Positions 49,248 through 58,853 of a stretch of 64,000 nucleotides of DNA are shown one piece after another. Under the pieces are notes generated by a model, which did not search any database, was not told the origin of the DNA, and saw only the letters and a list, made by a program, of their open reading frames with translations. Each line of letters begins with the position of its first letter. Position 1 is the first letter of the stretch. The stretch covers positions 62,001 through 126,000 of the forward strand of contig NZ_JASZYF010000003.1 in NCBI RefSeq assembly GCF_030317115.1, read 5' to 3'. A program made the position numbers and the translations under genes. The stretch is from Variovorax gracilis. GTDB lineage: Bacteria; Pseudomonadota; Gammaproteobacteria; Burkholderiales; Burkholderiaceae_C.

Positions 49248-50113
49248 CAGCGCGCCCCTTTCGCGGTGAACAGGCCCTGCGGCCGGAAGGACAGGATCAC
49301 CACCAGCAGCACGAAGGCGATGATGTCCTTGTAGTCCGTCGAGAAATAGAAGCCGCCGAAGCTCTCGGCCATGCCGATGATCAGCCCGCCGACGATCGCG
49401 CCCGGGAAGCTGCCCATGCCGCCCAGGATGATGATCACGAAGGCCTTGGTGATCACCAGGTTGCCCATGGCCGGGTAGACGAGGTTGATCGGCGCATAGA
49501 GCACTGCCGCGATCGCGGCCAGCGCGCCCGAGATGGCGAACACCAGCAGCGTCACGCGCGTCGCGTCGATGCCGACCAGCGCGGCGCCGTCACGGTTCTG
49601 CGCCATCGCGATGATGGTCGAGCCAAGCACCGTGTGATTGAGGAACAGGTGCAGCAGCACCATCAGGCCGAAGGCGCCCGCGATGATCAGCAGGCGCTGC
49701 AAAGGCGCAGTGAGCCCGAAGACCTCGACCACCTGCCCGTACGGCGTCGGCATGCGGTGGAAGTCCGCGCCGAAGAGCGCCTGCGCGCCCGCTTCGAGGA
49801 ACAGCAGGATGCCGATGGCGGCGATCATGTCGTGCAGTTCGGGCGCATTGCGCAGGGGATGGAACACCAGCCTCTGCGCCAGCATCGCGATCACCGCGAC
49901 GATGGCCGCCGCGCCGGCCATGGACAGCCAGTAGTTCACACCCAGCTTGGCCATCAGGTAATAACCTGCGAACGCACCGGTCATGTAGAACGCGCCGTGC
50001 GCGAAGTTGGGCACGTGCAGGATGCCGTACACCAGTGTCAGGCCCAGTGCCACCAGGCTGTAGACGCCGCCGATGGTGAGGCCGTTCAGAAGTTGCTGGA
50101 AAAAGAGCTCCAC
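49247..50113 (-). CDS. livH: Branched-chain amino acid-type ABC transporter permease LivH
   Basis: Inner-membrane permease of 288 residues. QQLLNGLTIGGVYSLVALGL at the N-terminus and GILHVPNFAHGAFYM are family landmarks; MAQNRDGAALVGIDATRV is the coupling loop. I chose the GTG at 50113 (VELFFQQLLNG), preceded by GAGGAA; an ATG 25 codons upstream would add a non-family tail. First gene of the operon. Confidence 0.92.
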   Translation of the reverse strand: MELFFQQLLNGLTIGGVYSLVALGLTLVYGILHVPNFAHGAFYMTGAFAGYYLMAKLGVNYWLSMAGAAAIVAVIAMLAQRLVFHPLRNAPELHDMIAAIGILLFLEAGAQALFGADFHRMPTPYGQVVEVFGLTAPLQRLLIIAGAFGLMVLLHLFLNHTVLGSTIIAMAQNRDGAALVGIDATRVTLLVFAISGALAAIAAVLYAPINLVYPAMGNLVITKAFVIIILGGMGSFPGAIVGGLIIGMAESFGGFYFSTDYKDIIAFVLLVVILSFRPQGLFTAKGAR

Positions 50114-50245
50114 GTGTTCCTCGGTGTGACTCGGGGGGAACGACGCCGGTGCGGCATCGAGGCAAGGGGCTGATTGTGGAAGTGGCATCGGTCGGGTCGC
50201 CTCAAGGTTTCACCTGAGACCGCGTCACGTGTGAGACACCTTTTT

Positions 50246-50259
50246 CTACCGACCGGTAG
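50246..50259. promoter_or_regulatory. Palindromic TetR-type operator between livH and the DUF3297 gene
   Basis: CTACCGACCGGTAG consists of CTACCG and CGGTAG around AC. ACCGACCGGT cores are frequent in TetR-family operators. It lies between divergent genes, 134 bases before livH and 39 bases before the DUF3297 gene, so it could control either or both. No TetR gene is adjacent; the nearest are at 39462 and 62038. Confidence 0.5.
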
Positions 50260-50297
50260 GTCCTTCAAAATAGCGGCCCTTGAGGAACCCTTATTTC

Positions 50298-50546
50298 ATG
50301 ACCGAAGCCACCCCGAAGCCACCCCTCCCCGACCACCTGTCGATCGACCCGCGCAGTCCGCACCATGTCCCTGCCGTGTTCGAACACGACATCGGAATCC
50401 GCTTCAACGACAAGGAACGCGGCGACGTCGAGGAATACTGCATCAGCGAAGGCTGGATCAAGGTGCCCGCAGGCCGCACGCTGGACCGCAAGGGCAAGCC
50501 CCTGCTGATCAAGCTGAAGGGCAAGGTGGAGGCCTTCTACCGGTAG
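50298..50546 (+). CDS. DUF3297-family protein
   Basis: Small protein of 82 residues with the compact conserved stretch HLSIDPRSPHHVPAVFEHDI followed by GIRFNDKERGDVEEYCISEG and GRTLDRKGKPLLIKLKGKVEAFY, which I recognise as the DUF3297 family of unknown function. I start at 50298; an in-frame non-ATG start six codons earlier is possible. Its tail overlaps the convergent oxygenase-like gene by ten bases. Confidence 0.85.
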   Translation: MTEATPKPPLPDHLSIDPRSPHHVPAVFEHDIGIRFNDKERGDVEEYCISEGWIKVPAGRTLDRKGKPLLIKLKGKVEAFYR

Positions 50547-51247
50547 GCACCCGAATCCGGGCACACGCTGGCAAGTGCGCCGTCCAGGAGGACTTGCTCA
50601 TCATCGAGTCGCAGCGACGTCGCAGGGTCGATGTCGAAGGCGATTCCCAGTGCGCGCCCGACATCGGCGTTCTCGATCGGAAGCTCCCAGGTCAGGAAGA
50701 CCTGGGTGCAATCCTGGCCAGGCGCAAACTGCGCCTCATCGAAGCCGCTGCTGCCGCGCCGGATGACGGCGTGAGGCTGGGCGGTGTCGAAGACCAGAGC
50801 CGTGCCCCTCACCAAGGAAATTCGACGGCCAGCAACAGGGAAATGCACATCCAGCCCCCTGTCCTCGCTCACGAAGAGATTGCAGAAGGCCGCGCCGCCG
50901 TATTGGGCGCCGTCGTGGTGGTACCTCGCGCCGCGGCAGGCCATCAGGGCGACGTCGCTGGAGGCCAGCACGTCGTGCAGGCCTAGCGAGCGCGTCCAGT
51001 CGGACACGGCCTGCACGCAGTGCCTGTAGTCCGGCCAACGCACGCGCGCTCTCGCCAAAGGCAATGGCTCGACATCGCCGGGCTCCAGGCCCAGGCGCTG
51101 CGAAATCTCCCGCTCCCAATCGGCCACGAGCCTGGCAGGGGGAGCAGGCACGTCGACCATGCCTGACAGCACGACATCGCTCACGCTCCGGCTGCGGATG
51201 GCATCGCCGCTCCAGAAATAGGAAGCAAGTCGAGGGGGATGGCTCAT
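50537..51247 (-). CDS. 2-oxoglutarate/Fe(II) oxygenase-like protein
   Basis: Protein of 236 residues without an obvious named family. The metal triad of the double-stranded beta-helix oxygenases is readable: H110-x-D112 in RYHHDGAQYGGAAFCNLF and H159 in AQPHAVIRRG, with an Arg four or five residues later that could bind 2-oxoglutarate. It is the third gene of a unit with a class II DAHP synthase and an aldolase (15-base gap), so a role in modifying an aromatic or sugar-derived product is possible. Family call inferred from motif only. Confidence 0.65.
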   Translation of the reverse strand: MSHPPRLASYFWSGDAIRSRSVSDVVLSGMVDVPAPPARLVADWEREISQRLGLEPGDVEPLPLARARVRWPDYRHCVQAVSDWTRSLGLHDVLASSDVALMACRGARYHHDGAQYGGAAFCNLFVSEDRGLDVHFPVAGRRISLVRGTALVFDTAQPHAVIRRGSSGFDEAQFAPGQDCTQVFLTWELPIENADVGRALGIAFDIDPATSLRLDDEQVLLDGALASVCPDSGAYR

Positions 51248-51262
51248 GGGAGGACCGCGGTT

Positions 51263-52033
51263 TCAACCCACGAGATCGGGGTCGCTCGCGATGATGTCAT
51301 CCCACAGCGTCTGGAACGACAGCCAGCCGAAGGTGGGAGAACCCAGTACCGACGCGAGCCACCGGGCATCCTCCGTCTGCCAATGGGTCGGCTTTCCGGC
51401 CGCCTCCGCCAAGAGCTGCGCTTCGCAGCACCGATTCATCAGCACGAACCACCAGGCGGCCTCGTCGATGCTCTGCCCCGTCGAGAAGATGCCGTGCCCG
51501 CCATGGATCGCGACGCGCTTGTCGCCGAATCCGGCAGCGAACCGCGCCGCGGCCTCCGCATCGCGCACCACCCGGGGCTCCAGGATGAGCGCCTGGTTCT
51601 CGAAGAAGATGCAGGCGTCCTGCGTGATGGGGTCGAGCAGGCGCTCGAAGGACGACCAGGTCGACGCGTGCAGCGCGTGCGCGTGGCAAACGGCCATCAC
51701 CTCCGGGCGTGCCTGGTGAATGGCGGTGTGCAACAGCAGTCCGACGGGATTGACCATGCCGCTGCCGCGCATCACCTTTCCCTGTGGGTTGACCTGGACC
51801 AGATCCGACACCTTGACGCGGGTCATGGCGACACCGACCGGATTGACCCAGAAGTGATCGTGCAGCTCGGGGTCGCGCATCGTGACATGCCCCAGGAGCC
51901 CTTCGGAGAATCCGCGCCGGCCGAAGATGCGGCAAGCGGCAGCGAGGCGCTGCAGCAGGTAAGTCCGCTCCGCACCCTTGCTGTCGAAGCTCGGTGGCAC
52001 CCGCGAGGCAAAGCTCTGTACGCCGATCTGCAC
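51263..52033 (-). CDS. Class II aldolase/adducin-domain protein
   Basis: Cytoplasmic protein of 256 residues. The zinc-binding pattern of the class II aldolase/adducin family is visible in AVCHAHALHASTWSS (two His) with a third His in VAIHGGHGIFSTG, and GLLGHVTMRDPELHDHFWVNP is the N-terminal family motif. Members cleave sugar phosphates or act on related alpha-hydroxy compounds. Some lack the catalytic Glu; the substrate here is unknown. It sits 36 bases after the DAHP synthase gene. Confidence 0.87.
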   Translation of the reverse strand: MQIGVQSFASRVPPSFDSKGAERTYLLQRLAAACRIFGRRGFSEGLLGHVTMRDPELHDHFWVNPVGVAMTRVKVSDLVQVNPQGKVMRGSGMVNPVGLLLHTAIHQARPEVMAVCHAHALHASTWSSFERLLDPITQDACIFFENQALILEPRVVRDAEAAARFAAGFGDKRVAIHGGHGIFSTGQSIDEAAWWFVLMNRCCEAQLLAEAAGKPTHWQTEDARWLASVLGSPTFGWLSFQTLWDDIIASDPDLVG

Positions 52034-52069
52034 GATGGGACTCCTTTCGCTGAAACCTTCGATGGGCCT

Positions 52070-53428
52070 TCACCGCCGGCGCCGGGAAAGCACTTCCGCA
52101 ATCAGGAAGGCCAGCTCCAGGCTCTGCGATCCGTTCAATCGCGGATCGCAGGCGCTGCGATAGCGCGCCGACAGTCCCTCGTCCGTCAGCGCCTGCGCGC
52201 CGCCCCGGCATTCGGTGACGTCCTGCCCCGTCATCTCGAAATGCAGGCCTCCGGGATAGGTGCCCTCCTGCCCGTGCGCTGCAAAGAAGCCGCGCAGCTC
52301 CTGGAGGATGCGTTCGAAGTCGCGCGTCTTGTAGCCGGTGGTCGAGGTCACCGTGTTGCCGTGCATGGGGTCGCAGCACCACACTGGCGTGCGGCCGGCG
52401 CGGTGCACGGCGCGCAGCAGGGGCGGCAGCCGCTCGGCCACCTTGTCGCTTCCCATGCGGGCGATCAGCACCAGGCGGCCGGGTTCCTGCTCCGGGTCCA
52501 GCAGATCCATGAGTCGCAGCACGTCATCCGGGCTGGCCGACGGCCCCAGCTTGACGCCGATCGGGTTGCCCACGCCGCGCATGTACTCGACATGGGCGCC
52601 GTCCAACTGGCGGGTGCGCTCGCCCAGCCAGAGCATGTGGGCCGAGCCTCCGTACCAACTGGCAGTGCGCTCGTCGAAGCGAGTCAGTGCCTCCTCGTAG
52701 TGCAGGTGCAAGGCCTCGTGGGAGGTATAGAACTCGACCGCGTGCAGTTGCGGCGCCCGGGAGGCGTCGAACCCGCAGGCCTCCATGAACGCCAGCGACT
52801 GCGTGATGCGGTCCGCGAGTTCTTCGAAGCGCTCGCCCTGAGGGCTCGAGCGGACGAAGTCCGCGGTCCACCGATGCACTTCGTGCAGGTCGGCAAAGCC
52901 GCCTTGGGCCAGGGCGCGCAGCAGGTTCAGGGTGGTGGCGGAGTGCGAGTAGGCCATCAGCAGGCGGGAAGGGTCCGGCTGCCGCGCCGGCGCCGTGAAC
53001 TCGCTGCCGTTGATGATGTCCCCGCGGTAGGAGGGCAGCGTCGCCCCGTCCTGCGTTTCGACCTCGGAGGACCGCGGCTTGGCGAACTGGCCCGCAATGC
53101 GCCCCACCTTCACCACCGGGCAGGCCGCGGCGTAGGTGAGCACGACCGCCATCTGCAGGATCACGCGGAAGGTGGATTCCACTGGCTCCTGGCCGAACTC
53201 GTCGAAGCTCTCCGCACAGTCACCGCCCTGCAACAGGAATGCCTCGCCGCGGGACACCGCCGCGAGGCGTGCGCGCAATTGCGAGATCTCACCGGGGAAT
53301 ATGAGGGAGGGCAGGCCGCAGAGGCGTCGCTCCGTCTCCTGCAACGCGCGCGCATCGGGATACGACGGCATCTGCAGCGCAGTGAGGCCTCTCCAGGAGG
53401 ATGGGCGCCAATCTTGCGGGTGGAACAT
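52070..53428 (-). CDS. Class II 3-deoxy-7-phosphoheptulonate (DAHP) synthase
   Basis: Enzyme of 452 residues condensing phosphoenolpyruvate and erythrose-4-phosphate, the entry to the shikimate pathway. Plant/AroA-II type: [75 protein letters not shown] and [18 protein letters not shown] are all present. Class II enzymes in proteobacteria are often tied to secondary metabolism. It begins 42 bases after the patatin gene and heads the aldolase/oxygenase set. Confidence 0.94.
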   Translation of the reverse strand: MFHPQDWRPSSWRGLTALQMPSYPDARALQETERRLCGLPSLIFPGEISQLRARLAAVSRGEAFLLQGGDCAESFDEFGQEPVESTFRVILQMAVVLTYAAACPVVKVGRIAGQFAKPRSSEVETQDGATLPSYRGDIINGSEFTAPARQPDPSRLLMAYSHSATTLNLLRALAQGGFADLHEVHRWTADFVRSSPQGERFEELADRITQSLAFMEACGFDASRAPQLHAVEFYTSHEALHLHYEEALTRFDERTASWYGGSAHMLWLGERTRQLDGAHVEYMRGVGNPIGVKLGPSASPDDVLRLMDLLDPEQEPGRLVLIARMGSDKVAERLPPLLRAVHRAGRTPVWCCDPMHGNTVTSTTGYKTRDFERILQELRGFFAAHGQEGTYPGGLHFEMTGQDVTECRGGAQALTDEGLSARYRSACDPRLNGSQSLELAFLIAEVLSRRRR

Positions 53429-53470
53429 CGGTGGAACTCCGTGTCCGGCCGATTAGACCAGACCACCGGG

Positions 53471-56400
53471 CTAGCCGCTGCCGTTCACGTCAGTGCGAGG
53501 GCGAGAGGCTGCGCAATCGGGTTGATCGGGCGTCACCACACATTCCGCCTGATGATCCAACGCCTTCCGCGCTGCGGGCGACAGGTACCAGCCGAGCGGC
53601 ACCAAGGTGACCTCTGTGGTCTGGTCGAGCAGCCAGGGTCGCATCGGCGCCAGATCCGCACCCATCGCGGCGACGGCCTGCCTGCCTCGAGCCCCGATGC
53701 CGGAGACGTTGAGCAGTGTCACGGGTGGCCCCAGCAAGTCCACGTAGAGGCCCCATGAGGCACTCTTCTGCGGTGTTGCCAGGTCCGCGTCATCGGCTCG
53801 TACGTTCTTCGTCAGGCAACGCGGCTCCGGCTCCCTGGACCCCTGCTTCTCGCAGCGCGGCTTGATTTGCCCATTGCGGATGAGCACCAATTGCGGCTTC
53901 CAGCCCGACGGCAACTTGTCACGCAAGGCGCGAAACACATCGGAGAGGCTCTCGGCCCCACTGTTGTCGTGGTATCCGCCGTCTGCCAGGTGGCCGATGA
54001 CCTCCGCCGCCCCCCGACGGTCTTGCGCCTGCACCGGCTGCAGCGCCCCGAGTGGATTGATGAAGGGAAAGCGCGCCGCCGCATGGGCCGCGGTGATGAG
54101 GCTCGGCTGAGACCCGGCCTCCGCAATCACGTCCTGACTCGCAGGCGTGTCGCGCGGGGGCAGCCGCATCGTCGACAAGGTCGCACGGTTGCCCGATTCG
54201 ACCCACGTGCTGTTGAGCATCAGTTCAGGTTCTCCTTGTTTCGCGGACGAAGGCGCAAGCGAATCCGCCAGCGCGGGAAACTGCCGCATCCATTCCCGCT
54301 CGAAGCCCAGCGCCCTGCTCAGGTAACCGCAACCGGGCTGGCCGCAGATCGAAGGACCTCCCGCCCTGTACAGCGGAAGAATCCGGGCAAACACGTCCTC
54401 GAACAACATCGCTCCCAGCAAGGGGGACAGGGCATCGAGGCGAGCGAAACGTGTCTTGACGCACGGGCCGACGGGATGCCCGGGGGGCATTTCGCGCAGA
54501 CAGGCGATGTACACCGCCTCTCCGACCGCGCCCCCCGACACGCCGCTGAGCACCACTGTGCGGCTGTCGAACGATGCCGCGGCGGGCCGGTCATGGAGCT
54601 TTGCCAGGATCAGCGCTGTCCAATAGGCGGCTCGAATGCCTCCGCCCTCGCTGGCGACCAGGTAGACCCGATGGTCCGCCTCGGTCGGAACAACGTCCTT
54701 CAACGAGGAAGCCCGTTCAGCCACGACGCGGTCGAGCGTGCGATCCGTCCGGATCGGATCGGTGGAACGAAGCAGCGGCTGCGTATCCCGATCAACGAAG
54801 TGAAGGCCGCCCCCGACCCCTGCGACAACCACGACAGCCAACAGGGAGCGACGCAGGCGTTCATTGGGTCTCCAGGCCCGCACCTTCGGGTCTTCCCTCG
54901 AAGTCGCAGGCCTGTAGAGCAACACGAACCACAACACCACGCTCATCGCGCAAAGCAGGACTGTCACCGTCAGGCCGTTGTTCCGCAAAGTCGCCAAGGT
55001 CGTGTCGCTCGCGCCCGCGAGCGTGTTGAGCGGCATGACATGGTTGTCCACGAGCTTCAACAGGCCCAGAACGCCGACGACGCCGAGGATGGCCAGTCCC
55101 CACGGAATGGTCTGACGCTGCTCCGCCAGCGAAATCGCGCCCGCCACGCCCATCCACCAGACGAGCGCCAGGCACAGCAAGGCAAACGTCGCTGGCGCCT
55201 GCGAGGTGGTGTCAGGCCACCATGCCATGCACGCGCGCAAGAGAAGCATCAGCGCAAGCGCCACCAGCGGCAGGCCAATGGGCCTGCTCAGCGGGATCAG
55301 CGGGCGAAACAGGCGTGCGACCGGCTGGAGCGTCCGGAAGAACGGTGCCAGCTTCGAGCGAATGGCATGCAGGCACCCCGGCGACGCCGGATCGACCACG
55401 GCTGCGCCAAGCCCGGCTGCGCCATCGTCGTCCTGGCGACGCTTGATGATCGTGCCCGTGCGCAGCAGCATGTAGACGTCGGATTCACTGTTGTAGTAGT
55501 CGCCGGAGTCTTTCAACGACAGCTTCCGGCGCAACTCCAGGAACGCGAATCCGCTCACGATGGCGGCTGTCGCGAAAAGGCCCAGATACACGAAAGTCTC
55601 GAAAAGGCCACTGTCGGCGAGAGTGCCCCGGCCTGCGCGCGCCGCTGCGCCCGCATCGCCGGCTGTGTGCGCGACGAGCACGCAGAACATGACAAGAGGC
55701 ACCAGGGACATCGCACGCGCCCATCCACGCGCGAACTCGCCGACCTGGGTGCGGACATCCTTGCCGCCCGGGAGTGCGAGCCCCGGGCGCTCGACCATCC
55801 CCACAAGCCGGGTCCACAACCAGCAGGAGTAGGCCAGCATGCCGACGGAGATGGCCCCGACGATCAACACCGCGACGCTCCACGCGCCCGACCCCGGCGG
55901 CGAAGGCTCCGTCTGGCTTCCCCGTGGCCCCGCGAGCGCCAGCAGGACATCGCGGCACTGGTCCAGCACGAGCGTGAAGGCGGCGAACAGGCCCAGCAAT
56001 GCAAGGATGTAACGGGTCCGGCCGATGACGCCCATCACGCCCGATCGCCAGGCGGCGCGGCACTCCGACATCTCCTCCTGAAGCGCGTCGTGCAGGTCGA
56101 GATCCATCCCGAACCACCAAACGACCGCCGCGACCGTGATCGGCATCAGCGCGAGCAGCACTGCAATCGGCTTGACGTCATGGGCCCAGGCGGTGAATCC
56201 GTACACAACGGAGTTCGAATCGGCCAGCGCGCCACAAGCCACCGACTTGCCCTGCACGAGTACCACCAGGCCCAGAATCGCCATCGCGGCCAACAGCGCC
56301 GTGGTGTTCAGGCACACGGTGCGCTTCTGTTCTCGCTGGGATGCCTTCACCGTGCGCCAGAACATCGCGAACAGGATGACGGCAATCAGGGCACTGACGA

Positions 56401-56962
56401 AAAAGGCCCAACGGCTGACACCGATTCGCTCGGCCCCGCCGAAATTCTCGATACCGTCGACCAGCCAGAGGACGATGACCAGGATCCAGCTGACGGGCTG
56501 CAGCACCAGCTTCAGCCTGCCCTTCTGCAGCGCGCCGCCCAGGCCTCTTGCCGCAGCCAGGATGAGCGCCCCGTACAACGGCATGAACAGTGCCGTGTCG
56601 ACCAGGACGTAGGCTGCCGCAGCCGGCCAACGCTCGGAGATGGGCGGGCACCAATTGCGTACCGCTTCAAGTACCGTCAAGGCGTTCTTCCAGCCCATCA
56701 GGTCCTCGATGCCGAAGCCGGAGGGCAACTTCAGCGCCTTCTGCAGCGAAAAGAGCAGCAATGCCACGATGCCGGATCCCGCCGCGAGCCAGGAGAGCGA
56801 TGCGATGGAGAAGCCGGCCGAATCGCCGGAATCCGGTTTCGAGCGCCTGCGAGCCGAGGAGCCCCTGCCTCCACTGCCGCGATCGACCGCCTCGACCGGC
56901 GATTCCTCTTCGACGTCTGCGCCGTGCATCCGTTCCGGTTCTCCGATCACTGCGCTCATCAC
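53471..56962 (-). CDS. Giant membrane-anchored patatin-like phospholipase
   Basis: A 1163-residue protein. A disordered Ser/Arg/Asp-rich N-terminus of about 50 residues is followed by many membrane helices spread over residues 50-720, and then a patatin domain. The domain shows ASEGGGIRAAYW (about residue 770), the nucleophile elbow GVSGG (about 807) and the catalytic Asp in DGGYHDNSG (about 990), so the Ser-Asp dyad is intact. A lipid acyl hydrolase working at the membrane is likely. It is divergent from an SGNH hydrolase. No function is established by context. Confidence 0.85.
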   Translation of the reverse strand: MMSAVIGEPERMHGADVEEESPVEAVDRGSGGRGSSARRRSKPDSGDSAGFSIASLSWLAAGSGIVALLLFSLQKALKLPSGFGIEDLMGWKNALTVLEAVRNWCPPISERWPAAAAYVLVDTALFMPLYGALILAAARGLGGALQKGRLKLVLQPVSWILVIVLWLVDGIENFGGAERIGVSRWAFFVSALIAVILFAMFWRTVKASQREQKRTVCLNTTALLAAMAILGLVVLVQGKSVACGALADSNSVVYGFTAWAHDVKPIAVLLALMPITVAAVVWWFGMDLDLHDALQEEMSECRAAWRSGVMGVIGRTRYILALLGLFAAFTLVLDQCRDVLLALAGPRGSQTEPSPPGSGAWSVAVLIVGAISVGMLAYSCWLWTRLVGMVERPGLALPGGKDVRTQVGEFARGWARAMSLVPLVMFCVLVAHTAGDAGAAARAGRGTLADSGLFETFVYLGLFATAAIVSGFAFLELRRKLSLKDSGDYYNSESDVYMLLRTGTIIKRRQDDDGAAGLGAAVVDPASPGCLHAIRSKLAPFFRTLQPVARLFRPLIPLSRPIGLPLVALALMLLLRACMAWWPDTTSQAPATFALLCLALVWWMGVAGAISLAEQRQTIPWGLAILGVVGVLGLLKLVDNHVMPLNTLAGASDTTLATLRNNGLTVTVLLCAMSVVLWFVLLYRPATSREDPKVRAWRPNERLRRSLLAVVVVAGVGGGLHFVDRDTQPLLRSTDPIRTDRTLDRVVAERASSLKDVVPTEADHRVYLVASEGGGIRAAYWTALILAKLHDRPAAASFDSRTVVLSGVSGGAVGEAVYIACLREMPPGHPVGPCVKTRFARLDALSPLLGAMLFEDVFARILPLYRAGGPSICGQPGCGYLSRALGFEREWMRQFPALADSLAPSSAKQGEPELMLNSTWVESGNRATLSTMRLPPRDTPASQDVIAEAGSQPSLITAAHAAARFPFINPLGALQPVQAQDRRGAAEVIGHLADGGYHDNSGAESLSDVFRALRDKLPSGWKPQLVLIRNGQIKPRCEKQGSREPEPRCLTKNVRADDADLATPQKSASWGLYVDLLGPPVTLLNVSGIGARGRQAVAAMGADLAPMRPWLLDQTTEVTLVPLGWYLSPAARKALDHQAECVVTPDQPDCAASRPRTDVNGSG

Positions 56963-57094
56963 GACCTCCAGTCGCCGGGTCTGAGGCCCGGCCCCAGCGA
57001 TTCAACCCGTTTCGATCGGCGGTTGGCAATCCTCATTTCGGAGGATGTGGCCGCCGCATTCGCGCAATAGTGTGCGACCGAGGAGGAATTCGTC

Positions 57095-58117
57095 ATGACC
57101 GTGATCACGAAATATTTCGCCCTGAGCGACCAGGGACTGGCAAGCAAGACCTGGCGGCGCATGGTTCGCATCGACACCGTCGGTGCCGACACGTCCGTGG
57201 TCATCAAGACCATGAACCAGCTTGCCCTCGACTGCCTGGTCTACGCCGAAGGCGATTCGTGGTTCGACAAGTTCACGCCGATCCCGAGGGAGGGAACCAA
57301 CCTTCTCGAAGAAATCCGCACACCTTATGTAGCGGGCGTCGTCGACGTCGCGCACATCGGCGACGAGGCCCGGGACATGGTGCGCGGATGGCAGGCGAGC
57401 CGGACGCGGGAGATGTTCAGGCTCTTCTCGTTCAAGGCCATCCTGCTCTCCGCCGGCGGCAACGACCTCAAGAACCTGTTCTCCGACTTGTTCGAGAACA
57501 AGGGACTGCTCAGGGCAGGCCAGTCGTCCCGCCTCTCGGAGAGCGACCTTGCGGGCCTGGCCACGCCGGCCAGCTACACGGCCTTCTTCCAGGACGTCAT
57601 CACCAACATCCAGCGATTCGTCGACATGCGCGATGACGCCAAGGACCCGATCACGCGGAAGGCACCCATCTTCTTGCACGGCTACGACTACCTGCAGCCC
57701 CGCCCTGCCGGTGCGACGATCTTCGCGGGCTCCCGGATAGGTCGTGGCCCCTGGCTCTATCCGTCGCTGCTGGCGGCGGGGTTGAGCGACGTCGAAATGA
57801 GATCGGTCGCCGACGCCATCGTGGACGAACTGAATCGCCAACTGCAGCTTGCCTTCGCCGCGGCACCGAATGTCCACGTCATCGACCAGCGCGGGCTGCT
57901 GACGCCTGCCGATCCCCAGTCAGAGGAAGCTTCGAACGACTGGCTCGACGAGATCCATCCCAACGAGGACGGCTTCGCCAAGCTGGCCAGGAACCGCTGG
58001 GAAGTCGAACTCGCGAAAGCGCTGGGCTGGTCGCCGAATGCGGGAGACTTGCAGGATCCTCTTCCAGCCAACAACAGCAGCACCGCGCTGGGCGGTGGCT
58101 CATCGGGAACTGGCTGA
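57095..58117 (+). CDS. SGNH/GDSL-type hydrolase
   Basis: A 340-residue hydrolase. Block I is GDSWFD (Ser55), block III GGNDLKN, and block V DEIHPN (D285, H288), so the catalytic set is complete. No signal peptide is seen, so a cytoplasmic location is inferred. The C-terminus is a low-complexity Ser/Gly tail. Strong GAGGAGGAA Shine-Dalgarno. It is divergent from the membrane patatin (132 bases apart), and both are ester or lipid hydrolases, so a shared role is plausible. Confidence 0.87.
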   Translation: MTVITKYFALSDQGLASKTWRRMVRIDTVGADTSVVIKTMNQLALDCLVYAEGDSWFDKFTPIPREGTNLLEEIRTPYVAGVVDVAHIGDEARDMVRGWQASRTREMFRLFSFKAILLSAGGNDLKNLFSDLFENKGLLRAGQSSRLSESDLAGLATPASYTAFFQDVITNIQRFVDMRDDAKDPITRKAPIFLHGYDYLQPRPAGATIFAGSRIGRGPWLYPSLLAAGLSDVEMRSVADAIVDELNRQLQLAFAAAPNVHVIDQRGLLTPADPQSEEASNDWLDEIHPNEDGFAKLARNRWEVELAKALGWSPNAGDLQDPLPANNSSTALGGGSSGTG

Positions 58118-58762
58118 CGGTCCTTCCCCCGGGAAGAGGATTCCGAACAGGGCCCGCACCGCCGGCGTCATGCTCCGGGCTTGCGGCCGCAACAACCCTT
58201 CCTCTGCCACCAGCACCTTCGCGTAGACGGCTTCATACACACGCTTGACGACGCCGGGCGCCACGAGCTCCCGGTCGAATCCAGGCGTGATGCCGACCAG
58301 CCGCCATCCCATGCGCTCGAAGGTCGCCTGCATGTGCGGATAGTGCATCGTGGCAAGGCCGTAGGCCATGCCCATGCCCATCGCGCGGCCCAGCGCTTCC
58401 TCGAGCAAGGGAACGCTCCGGCTCAGGTGCGCGCCCCGGTGCTCCGGAGAAATTGCGCAGATCCGTCCGTACAGGACCTCGCCGTCCACGTCACGCTCGC
58501 CCGAGAACACGCCTGCCAACCGATCGCCCTGCTTGATCAGGATGACGATGAAGTCCCTCTCGGGTTCATCCTCCAGACGCACCCTTTGCACGTAGAAGTC
58601 CTCGCGCAGATGGCAACTCGCGTTGCCGACAACGATGCCTGGGTACCAGGCCTCGAGTGCCGAGATCAGCACGGGGATCTGGCGTCGGTCGAGCAGCTCG
58701 TAGTGGTAGCCCGGCGGCAACGGGGCACTCAAGGCGAGCTCGGAGGCGGAGGGCCACAGCAT
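58100..58762 (-). CDS. GNAT-like acetyltransferase
   Basis: Protein of 220 residues with a readable GNAT core: DFIVILIKQGDRLAGVFSGE, then ICAISPEHRGAHLSRSVPLLEEAL (acetyl-CoA motif A, R-G-A-H) and HYPHMQATFERMGWRLVG (motif B). Substrate unknown. I chose the ATG at 58762 with TGGAGAA in front; earlier in-frame ATGs lack such a site. Its 3' end overlaps the convergent SGNH gene by 18 bases. Confidence 0.7.
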   Translation of the reverse strand: MLWPSASELALSAPLPPGYHYELLDRRQIPVLISALEAWYPGIVVGNASCHLREDFYVQRVRLEDEPERDFIVILIKQGDRLAGVFSGERDVDGEVLYGRICAISPEHRGAHLSRSVPLLEEALGRAMGMGMAYGLATMHYPHMQATFERMGWRLVGITPGFDRELVAPGVVKRVYEAVYAKVLVAEEGLLRPQARSMTPAVRALFGILFPGEGPSASSR

Positions 58763-58853
58763 GGTGTTCTCCAGTAGTGCGCTGCCCATTGTTGCTGTCG
58801 CGACCCGCGCCGGATGTGCGCTTTGGCACATCTTCCAAAGCGAGCAGCAACCT

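Noticed and set aside
53867..57070. A plus-strand open frame of over 1000 codons opposite the patatin gene
   Set aside because: The minus-strand frame has membrane helices and an intact patatin active site; the plus-strand translation is Arg/Gln/His-rich without motifs.
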